Shown piece by piece: positions 1-5,522 of a DNA stretch of 7,212 nucleotides (the first letter of the stretch is position 1; each line of letters opens with the position of its first letter). The position numbers and the translations under genes are program-made. The stretch is from Planctomycetota bacterium (lineage in GTDB: Bacteria > Planctomycetota > SZUA-567 > H5-PLA8 > CALKMO01). The stretch is from contig JAOACM010000226.1 of assembly GCA_026417845.1 (NCBI GenBank), forward strand, positions 1 through 7,212. Direction: 5' to 3'. The notes beneath the pieces were generated by a model. It was given only the letters and a program-made list of their open reading frames with translations. It made no database searches and was not told the DNA's origin.

Positions 1-110
1 TCCCGGGCCAGCGCCGCGACGCTCTCCAGGCATGCGTCCTCGTTCCGCCCGCCTTCCGGCCCGTGCGGGAATGCAAGCAGCCACTCGACCTTTCGACCCG
101 ACCGGCTCAA
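1..110 (-). CDS. N-terminal 36 codons of an unidentified gene, TTG start, runs off the left edge
   Basis: From the TTG the frame is open to the window edge. The visible N-terminus includes RKVEWLLAFPHGPEGG followed by an acidic/Ala stretch that looks helical. I do not recognise the family. The start is supported by an ideal AGGAGG 8 bases upstream. The frame is also open upstream to an ATG at 338, but that extension is rich in Arg and Cys and reads like an out-of-frame translation, so I prefer the TTG. The TTG overlaps the TGA of the preceding small ORF. If the gene is real, it is probably the next one in the same transcription direction as the kinase. Confidence 0.5.
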   Translation of the reverse strand, partial: MSRSGRKVEWLLAFPHGPEGGRNEDACLESVAALAR

Positions 111-262
111 GTCCCGCGCCTCCTGAATTCCCGATACGCGGCGGGATATTCCAGGCGGAATGCACGCCACGGCCCGGAGACATCCGCTAAAAGCACGCCG
201 GTTCCAGCCAGCAGCCGCCGGGCATATCCTATCCCCGCATCGCGGCCGTTCAAGCCGGACAT
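107..262 (-). CDS. Possible 51-residue hypothetical protein
   Basis: An ATG-to-TGA frame in the 385-base stretch after the kinase. I do not recognise the product. Its translation is protein-like, with balanced Leu, Tyr, Phe and Arg and few Cys (for example GTGVLLADVSGPWRAF), and its codon third positions are richer in GC than those of the competing frame over the same bases. Against it: no Shine-Dalgarno sequence precedes the ATG, the protein is very short, and there is no earlier start after the in-frame TGA at 338-340. Its TGA overlaps the TTG start of the next gene, which would suit translational coupling. It could instead be a decayed remnant or non-coding. Confidence 0.3.
   Translation of the reverse strand: MSGLNGRDAGIGYARRLLAGTGVLLADVSGPWRAFRLEYPAAYREFRRRGT
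119..124 (-). promoter_or_regulatory. Shine-Dalgarno sequence for the leftmost partial gene
   Basis: AGGAGG on the minus strand, 8 bases before the TTG at 110-108. Sequence and spacing are both ideal. It is the main reason to place a gene start here rather than at the ATG at 338, which lies in the same frame. Confidence 0.55.
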
Positions 263-366
263 CGCCGCCGGCGCGGGGCGCGTTGCGCCACTGCAGCAGC
301 GAGGGGAGAAGCGGGCGCCGACGCCCGACCCGAGACATCAGGCGGACGGGAGAGAACCGTTCGTGC

Positions 367-382
367 CCGGGGTGGACCCCGG
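367..382 (-). terminator. GC hairpin just after the kinase stop
   Basis: CCGGGG, loop TCCA, CCCCGG forms a perfect 6-bp stem beginning 3 bases after the TAG stop. No T run follows on the minus strand (the next bases are GCACGAAC), so it is not a standard intrinsic terminator. It may stabilise the 3' end of the transcript or be a weak terminator. Being nearly symmetrical, it would form on either strand. Confidence 0.35.
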
Positions 383-385
383 ATG

Positions 386-3300
386 CTACTGAAGCCCCGG
401 CTCGTCGGCGGGGATGGTCAGCTTTATGTAATGGATGACGATCTCAACGGGCCTGGCGGGATCCCCGTTCGTCAGGAGGATGCAGGGGCGCTGGAGGAAT
501 TCGGCAGACCCGGCCTTGTCCTCCATTATGCTCCGCGGGTTGGCGCCGTTCATGTCGGTCCACCCGGCCGAGAAGACCTTGCCCTTCGCTTCCAGAATCA
601 GCTTTCCGGAGGGCGCCGGGAGGAACGGCCTGAGCGGCGCGCTGTCCCACTCGATTCCCCGCGCGCATATCTGGCCGCGGAGCGCGTAGCCGTTCACGGT
701 TATGCCGCCCAGGCAATAGGACGATTCGCCGTTCCACGCCGCCGCGCCGGCGGCGGACGTCGGAGACACTTGGGTAACTGTGTACTCGACTTCCATCTTC
801 CACCGGCAACCCTGGAAGGGAACGAGCACGAACGCCGGGGCGCCGTTGCGGCGCATGCCCCACATTGTGGCGGGGCCGCGAGTAGACAGCGAGACGCCAG
901 CCGGCACGATCTTCATCGCCGACAGGTCCGACCTCGGAGCATCCCACTGCCAGTCCGATCTGTGCGGCCACTGGTGCATGTCGTAGGTAATTTCGAACCG
1001 ACCGTCGGGAGCCTGCGCCACCGTGCCGCGGAACTTGCGCCTCACCGTCTCGATATCCGCCGGCCTGGCAGCCCTGGGGATATCTTCGACCTCTGGCGCG
1101 GGGGATGCGGCGGTCCCTTCCTTCGGTTTGAACTGGACGGCGAAATCGTCCAGAGCGGAATCCGGGCAATCCCTGACCATCAGAGAAACGGAGACAGGGG
1201 TGAACGCGAGACGCCCCGAGGCCCGCTCGCGCCCGTCAATGGTCCAGGCCCACCTGCCGCCCTCGCCCATGGATATCTCGTGGACCGATTCCTTCCCTGG
1301 CATCCAGAAATATCTGTTCCCGATATCCAGTCTCGGCTCGTCGAACCTGACCATCTCCACCGCGGCCGGAGATACGCCGTTCCTGTACCACCGCCCCATG
1401 CTCATGTCGCGCCACTGAGCACCGGGATGCGGACCGAGGGCCCAGGCGAACAGAAATCCCTCCCCGTCCACGCGGAGCCTGAACCGCACCGAGCGGAGAG
1501 ACTCGACGGCCGCCTTCGGCTTCCACTCGATCATCAGATTGCCCCTCGCCGGGGGCGGACGGTTCGAGTCCGGTGTCGCGCGGGTGAGCAGCCACAGCGC
1601 GCCGCCGTTTACGGCCGTTCGCACGCCCGACTCGGAACCCCACCTGGCCGTGAAATCGGCCGCCTGGGCGGGATCGTCGAAGTCGTATTTCACCTCATAC
1701 CAGCCGTCCGGCAGCCTGCGCGGCCTGCCGCAGACGAGCTTCGCGATCGGGTCCAGGGAAGCCAGGATGCCGTGCAGGCGCTCGATCCGCTTCCGCGCCT
1801 CTTCCGAAGCGGCGAACCGCGTTCCGCCGTATTTCTTCGAGTACTCGTCCAGCAGGGCTGTCAGGCGCGCAGCGTCCCTGGGCTCGGCGCCGAATTTCTT
1901 CTCCAGCTCTGCCAGCGCCGGGCCGGCCTCCATCTCAATCGCCGCCCGGTCCAGGATGGCCAGCTTCGCGACGAATGCCGCGACGGCCGGGCCGCCGGAG
2001 TTAATGACGGGGTCTATCCGCTTCCTGGCCCCTTCCACATCGCCCCGCGCCAGCAGGTACGCGGCGGCTGCCAACGCCCCGGCGGGAGAATCGAGGTCGA
2101 GGCCTGAGCGCGCGAGTATAGCGGAGGGCTTTATCTGGCTTGCCGGTATGCTGAACGTGGGGCCGCCCGATGTCCCGCCCGTGAAGAAAAGCCGGCGCCC
2201 CTTCGCCTCCTCCAGACGTCCCTTGGCGATGCCGGGCAGCTCCTTCGGCAGGTCCATGACCTTGCCCTTGTCAGCCTCGACCCAGCGTCTCAGCGCAGCC
2301 TCTTCGAGCTTCAGGCATTCCTCGAGGTCGGCGATATCGCCGCTTATCCGCGCGGCTATGTCCCGGTACTCCGCTCCTTTCGCCGCCTCTCTGGCCTCGT
2401 TCAGAACCTGCTCGACATCCTCGGTCCTCCGCGCCGTCGCGATCAGCGCCGCGAGGAACTTTCCGTACAGCGGATCTGACGCGCGCGCCCGCTCGGCCGC
2501 CTCGGCGGCGCGCTTCTCGGCCGCGGCGACAGAATCTGCCGCGGCTTGCCATGCGGCCGCGAATTCGGCGGGGACTTCCCTCTCCGGTATCCTGGCCAGG
2601 GCTTCCCGCGCCGATCGGGCGTCCCCGGCTTCGGCCGCCTTCCTGACGGCGGCCAGCGCCTCCTCCATTTTCGCGGCGATCTTCTTTTTGAGCGATTCGT
2701 TCTCGGCCGCGAGCGCCGCAGCGAAGTTATCCGGCGCGCCGGCGGTCTGGACCCTGGCCAGCGCAGAGGCGGCGGAGGCGCAGCGTCCGGACTCCAGAAG
2801 CCGCTCCGCCTCGACGCGCGCGGACGCCAGACGGTCGGCGTATTCCTTCTCCCATGCGGCGCGCTCGGCCGCCAGCGCCTCCGCCAGCTTCGCTTCCGTC
2901 TTCGTCCCCGCCATCGCGGCGCGCAGGGCCTCCAGCGCCTGGACCCTCTCCCGGCGCGGCAGCGGCCCGCGCGAAAGCCTAGCCAGACACTCGGCCAGCG
3001 CGCGCTCCGCCTCTGCTTCCCTGTCGGGCCTGGCGGGCCCCGCCCCTGGCGGGCCTTCCGGTTCAGGCCGGACCGGCGCCGCGACAGATCCGCTTCCGGA
3101 AGGCGCCTCCGGCCCGGCCTCGGCGCGTCCTTTGCGCGGTTTCCGGCCGCCTCCTTCGCCGTCCCCTTCGCGGGATGCGCCGCCTCCCCTTGCGAACAGG
3201 ATTACCGCCAACGCGATCACCGCCACCGCGCCGGCGCTCCCGGCGAACCACACCGCCGGCGGCACCGCTTTCGGTCCCTCCCCGGCGACACGGCCGACCT

Positions 3301-4462
3301 CCGGATGCGGCCCGGTCGTTTTCCCGCGCGCCCCGCCGCGCGGAGAGGCGGCCGCCGCCGGTCCGGCCCGCTGCCCCGGCGGCCTCGGCAGTGCCATCGA
3401 ACTCTTGCCCCTGAAGGCGGCGGCGAGTTCGGGCGTCCTGCCCTTCTTCAGGGCCTCCAGGTCTTTCAGCAGCTCCGCCGGGGTCTGGTAGCGATCCTCT
3501 CTATCCTTGGCCATCATCTTGGCCATGACCTGAAGGTACGAATACGGGATCCTGGAGGCGTCTTCGACCGGCAGCGAAGCTTCTTCGACAAGGTGTTTGG
3601 TCATCACGGTGGCGGTGGAGGGGCCGGAGAACAGGGTCCTGCCGACCGTCATGTGGTAGAAGGTCGCGCCAAGACTGTAGATGTCGGCGCGGATATCCAC
3701 GTCGCTCTGGCCGCGGGCCTGCTCGGGCGCCATATAGTGCGGCGTCCCCACCGCCCTGTGCTCTCTGGCCAGCAGCTCGTCCTCCTGCTCCGTGACTCGC
3801 GCCAGTCCAAGATCGCAGAGCTTCGCGATGCCGCCGGGGGCGATCATGATGTTGTCGGGCTTGACGTCGCGATGGACCAGACCGTTCTTCCATGCATGCT
3901 CCAGCGCCCGGGCGATCTGGCTAACTATATCGAGCGCCTCTTCTGGAGGGAAAAGGCCCTTCTCCTGGAGCATCTTCCTTACGGTCGGCCCCTCTACGAA
4001 CTCCATGGCGAAGTAGTAGTATCCGCCGCTCTCGCCGACATCTATACCTTGGATGACGTTGGGATGGTTGAGCCTGGCGCTGGCGCGCGCCTCCCGGAAA
4101 AACCGGTCAACGAACGCCTTGTTAGCGGCCAGCTTCGGGGGCAGTATCTTGAGCGCCACGATGCGGTCCATGCTGAGCTGTCGCGCTCTGAAGACGGCGC
4201 CCATGCCTCCCTGTCCGACCTTTTCGAGTATCTCGTAGCCGGCGATGCGGGTGTGGCCGCGCAGGGCGCGTTCGACGGCCAGCGCCTGTTCCTTCGTAAG
4301 CACTTTCTTCCTGACGAATACGTTGGCTATCGTGTCGGGGAGACCGATTTCCTGAAGTTTGAGGTGCGCCTGGAGGCACTCATCGGCCTGCTGCCTGGAG
4401 CAGTAGCCGCGTTCGACCGCGATGTCGGCGAAACGTCTGGGCGTATCGTCCGCGCCGGTCAT
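386..4462 (-). CDS. Membrane-anchored Ser/Thr protein kinase (PknB/Hanks type) with large extracytoplasmic region
   Basis: A 1358-residue kinase expected to phosphorylate Ser/Thr residues in the cytoplasm in response to a signal sensed outside the membrane; substrate and ligand are unknown. Residues 11-67 form a helical module of two similar halves. The kinase domain spans about 76-340: Gly-rich loop GQGGMGAV (83-90), catalytic lysine K105 in VALK, E124, active-site HRDVKPDN (197-204), DLG (217-219) in place of DFG, activation segment GTPHYMAPE (239-247) and DIYSLGATFY (260-269). All catalytic residues are present, so it should be active. A Pro/Gly/Arg-rich linker leads to one membrane helix (about 403-424). 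Outside are a charged Pro/Gly linker, Ala-rich helices with repeats (about 481-760) and two related Trp/Tyr-rich beta modules (about 906-1113 and 1137-1351). The start ATG has a good ribosome binding site; starting at 4690 would add 76 Arg-rich residues. The stop is TAG. Confidence 0.93.
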   Translation of the reverse strand: MTGADDTPRRFADIAVERGYCSRQQADECLQAHLKLQEIGLPDTIANVFVRKKVLTKEQALAVERALRGHTRIAGYEILEKVGQGGMGAVFRARQLSMDRIVALKILPPKLAANKAFVDRFFREARASARLNHPNVIQGIDVGESGGYYYFAMEFVEGPTVRKMLQEKGLFPPEEALDIVSQIARALEHAWKNGLVHRDVKPDNIMIAPGGIAKLCDLGLARVTEQEDELLAREHRAVGTPHYMAPEQARGQSDVDIRADIYSLGATFYHMTVGRTLFSGPSTATVMTKHLVEEASLPVEDASRIPYSYLQVMAKMMAKDREDRYQTPAELLKDLEALKKGRTPELAAAFRGKSSMALPRPPGQRAGPAAAASPRGGARGKTTGPHPEVGRVAGEGPKAVPPAVWFAGSAGAVAVIALAVILFARGGGASREGDGEGGGRKPRKGRAEAGPEAPSGSGSVAAPVRPEPEGPPGAGPARPDREAEAERALAECLARLSRGPLPRRERVQALEALRAAMAGTKTEAKLAEALAAERAAWEKEYADRLASARVEAERLLESGRCASAASALARVQTAGAPDNFAAALAAENESLKKKIAAKMEEALAAVRKAAEAGDARSAREALARIPEREVPAEFAAAWQAAADSVAAAEKRAAEAAERARASDPLYGKFLAALIATARRTEDVEQVLNEAREAAKGAEYRDIAARISGDIADLEECLKLEEAALRRWVEADKGKVMDLPKELPGIAKGRLEEAKGRRLFFTGGTSGGPTFSIPASQIKPSAILARSGLDLDSPAGALAAAAYLLARGDVEGARKRIDPVINSGGPAVAAFVAKLAILDRAAIEMEAGPALAELEKKFGAEPRDAARLTALLDEYSKKYGGTRFAASEEARKRIERLHGILASLDPIAKLVCGRPRRLPDGWYEVKYDFDDPAQAADFTARWGSESGVRTAVNGGALWLLTRATPDSNRPPPARGNLMIEWKPKAAVESLRSVRFRLRVDGEGFLFAWALGPHPGAQWRDMSMGRWYRNGVSPAAVEMVRFDEPRLDIGNRYFWMPGKESVHEISMGEGGRWAWTIDGRERASGRLAFTPVSVSLMVRDCPDSALDDFAVQFKPKEGTAASPAPEVEDIPRAARPADIETVRRKFRGTVAQAPDGRFEITYDMHQWPHRSDWQWDAPRSDLSAMKIVPAGVSLSTRGPATMWGMRRNGAPAFVLVPFQGCRWKMEVEYTVTQVSPTSAAGAAAWNGESSYCLGGITVNGYALRGQICARGIEWDSAPLRPFLPAPSGKLILEAKGKVFSAGWTDMNGANPRSIMEDKAGSAEFLQRPCILLTNGDPARPVEIVIHYIKLTIPADEPGLQ
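410..1747 (-). repeat. Two divergent copies of a beta-sandwich-like module in the kinase C-terminus
   Basis: Module A (residues about 906-1113) and module B (about 1137-1351) open alike, LPDGWYEVKYDF against APDGRFEITYDM, both followed by a polar, Trp-containing stretch. Both continue with alternating beta-like strands and end in similar strands (DDFAVQFKP and EIVIHYIKL). This suits concanavalin A/laminin G-like or DUF1080-like folds, which often bind carbohydrate or protein. The fold assignment is inference from pattern, not a database match. Confidence 0.5.
2498..2824 (-). repeat. Two tandem Ala-rich helical repeats within the kinase
   Basis: Residues about 547-600 and 601-655 of the kinase follow the same pattern: a helix, then ESGRCASAASALARV in the first unit and EAGDARSAREALARI in the second, then a short Pro-containing turn (GAPDNF and EVPAEF), then a second charged helix. 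The period is about 54 residues. They would act as a helical spacer or protein-binding region just outside the membrane. Alignment is by eye. Confidence 0.45.
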
Positions 4463-4469
4463 GGCCGCG

Positions 4470-4477
4470 CCTCTTCC
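4470..4477 (-). promoter_or_regulatory. Ribosome binding site that decides the kinase start
   Basis: The minus strand reads GGAAGAGG, followed by 7 bases and then the ATG at 4462-4460. Purine content and spacing suit a Shine-Dalgarno site. This supports the ATG at 4462 over the in-frame upstream ATG at 4690, where GGAGG sits only 2 bases from the codon. Confidence 0.6.
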
Positions 4478-4503
4478 GCCGCCGGGTCGGGATCCGCGCT
4501 TCA

Positions 4504-4520
4504 GCCGCCCGACCGGCGGC
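4504..4520 (-). other. Short GC hairpin in the kinase leader
   Basis: GCCGCC pairs with GGCGGC around a 5-base loop, giving a 6-bp all-GC stem. It lies 41 bases before the kinase ATG. It could fold in the kinase mRNA leader, but such stems arise by chance in GC-rich DNA, so any function is speculative. Confidence 0.25.
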
Positions 4521-4760
4521 CCCCGGCTCGACTGCACGCGGGGCGGTTGCCGGCAGATCCGGTTTGCGGACCGGCCGTATCCCTCCGGCCTCGCACCCGG
4601 GGACGTCCGCGCCGCGGGCTGAACCGGTTCTTCAACCCGCCCGCCACGCAGCCGATCGGCCCGGCCGGGAGTCCGCCGGGCCCGCGCCATCTCCTCCGCA
4701 CGCCCCTTTATCCCCCGGCCCGGATCGTCCGGCGCGCGGGGGGCGCCACGTGCGGCCCGG

Positions 4761-5477
4761 TCATCCGCTCCGCGGGGGGCGCGTATCGGGCCCGGCCGGC
4801 GACAGGTCTGTGGCGCCAGCACCCCCCGGAGACGGGCCGGCGACGCCCGACCCGCCGGAGGCGCGTAAGCCCGCTGGGGATCCTCCTTTTGCGGGCGCAT
4901 CCCCAGCGCTCCGGGCGGCCCCGGCTGGCGTGGCCGGCTTCGGCCCCTCCGCCTTCGCCTTCTCCGACACCTGCGGCCTCGGGGCCATGCACAGGCTTAG
5001 ATTCCGTCCTTCCCGGAACGGCGGCCTCTCGATTTTGCCCGCGTCACCCAACCTCGAGGCCGCCGTATTGAGAATCTGGATCCCGAGATCCATGTGGGTC
5101 ATCTCGCGCCCCTTGAACTTCATGTTGAATACGACCCTGTGTCCCTCCTCGAGGAACCTGCGCGCCGCGGCAAGCTTTATATTCAGATCGTGCTCGGCGA
5201 TCCGCGGCCCGATCTGTATTTCCTTTATCTCGTGCGCGTGCGATTTCCTCCGGCCCTGCTGATCCTTCTTTTTTTCCCTGTAGAGATACTTCCCGTAATC
5301 CATTATGCGGCATACGGGGGGATTGCCTTGCGGCGCCACCTCGACCAGGTCCAGCTCCATATCCTGGGCCTTTTTGAGCGCGTCTTCCAGAGGCATTATG
5401 CCGAGCTGTTCGCCTTCCGGAGCTATCACCCTGACCTGCGAGGCCCTGATTTCGCGATTGATACGCAATTTCTCCAC
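4761..5477 (-). CDS. infC: Translation initiation factor IF-3 with long C-terminal tail
   Basis: IF-3 binds the 30S subunit, keeps it apart from 50S and proofreads start-codon pairing with initiator tRNA. The protein is 238 residues. The N-terminal domain spans about 5-75 and contains INREIRA (6-12) and the family signature PPVCRIMDYGKY (53-64). A basic linker (REKKKDQQGRRK) leads to the C-terminal domain at about 82-168, which ends with EGRNLSLCMAPR in place of the usual end of the protein. After that comes an extra tail of about 70 residues rich in Ala, Gly, Pro and Ser. The start is GTG: the thrS stop lies upstream in the same frame, and GTG is the only ATG, GTG or TTG codon between that stop and the conserved INREIRA region. 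The 45-base gap to thrS suggests co-transcription. The usual rpmI and rplT do not follow. The core identification is certain; the tail rests on the open frame alone. Confidence 0.95.
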   Translation of the reverse strand: MEKLRINREIRASQVRVIAPEGEQLGIMPLEDALKKAQDMELDLVEVAPQGNPPVCRIMDYGKYLYREKKKDQQGRRKSHAHEIKEIQIGPRIAEHDLNIKLAAARRFLEEGHRVVFNMKFKGREMTHMDLGIQILNTAASRLGDAGKIERPPFREGRNLSLCMAPRPQVSEKAKAEGPKPATPAGAARSAGDAPAKGGSPAGLRASGGSGVAGPSPGGAGATDLSPAGPDTRPPRSG

Positions 5478-5491
5478 GGTCCCTTCGTTTC

Positions 5492-5497
5492 CCTCCT
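5492..5497 (-). promoter_or_regulatory. Candidate Shine-Dalgarno sequence for infC
   Basis: The minus strand reads AGGAGG here, a perfect anti-16S match in the short thrS-infC gap. It lies 14 bases before the GTG start, longer than the usual 5-10. A weaker GAAGGG at 5481-5486 lies only 3 bases from the GTG. The long spacing may mean inefficient initiation or an unrecognised start codon. Confidence 0.5.
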
Positions 5498-5522
5498 GAA
5501 CCTTCCTCCGGCGCCCGGTCCG

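Larger units (their letters stand above)
4463..4760. other. GC-rich spacer between infC and the kinase gene
   Basis: This 298-base stretch contains no recognisable gene. The kinase frame stays open through it on the minus strand, but the translation is Arg/Pro-rich and looks like non-coding GC-rich DNA. It holds perfect palindromes GAACCGGTTC (4621-4630), GCCGATCGGC (4651-4660) and CCGGCCGG (4661-4668), and a short hairpin at 4504-4520. An imperfect GC hairpin (4712-4743) lies 17 bases past the infC stop but has no T run. I see no convincing -35/-10 promoter. No bL35 (rpmI) coding sequence is present. Confidence 0.6.

Noticed and set aside
1..338. Minus-strand frame from the ATG at 338 running off the left edge
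   Set aside because: Before the TTG at 110 its translation is Arg- and Cys-rich and not protein-like, while the TTG has an ideal Shine-Dalgarno. I annotate only the part from the TTG.
63..392. Plus-strand 109-codon frame in the left-edge region
   Set aside because: Its composition is Arg/Pro/Ala-rich with no motif, and it runs into the kinase 3' end from the opposite strand.
383..2107. Long plus-strand open frame (574 codons) opposite the kinase
   Set aside because: It is antisense to the conserved kinase gene, with an Arg/Pro/Gly-rich translation and no recognisable motif. High GC leaves few stop codons, so such frames are expected.
1539..3491. Plus-strand open frame of 650 codons, very Ser/Ala-rich
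   Set aside because: It is a mirror of the Ala-rich helices and linker of the kinase read on the opposite strand. No domain signature or ribosome binding site supports it.
4712..4743. Imperfect GC hairpin after the infC stop, considered as a terminator
   Set aside because: The stem has mismatches and no T run follows (the next bases are ATAAAGG). It is too weak to call as a terminator.
4463..4760. Possible rpmI (bL35) gene in the spacer after infC
   Set aside because: None of the frames gives the short Lys-rich bL35 pattern. The open kinase-phase frame here is Arg/Pro-rich and unlike it.
2546..5071. Plus-strand open frame of 841 codons across the kinase, the spacer and the infC tail
   Set aside because: It lies antisense to two real genes, its composition is dominated by Arg, Gly and Pro, and it crosses the spacer with no motif.
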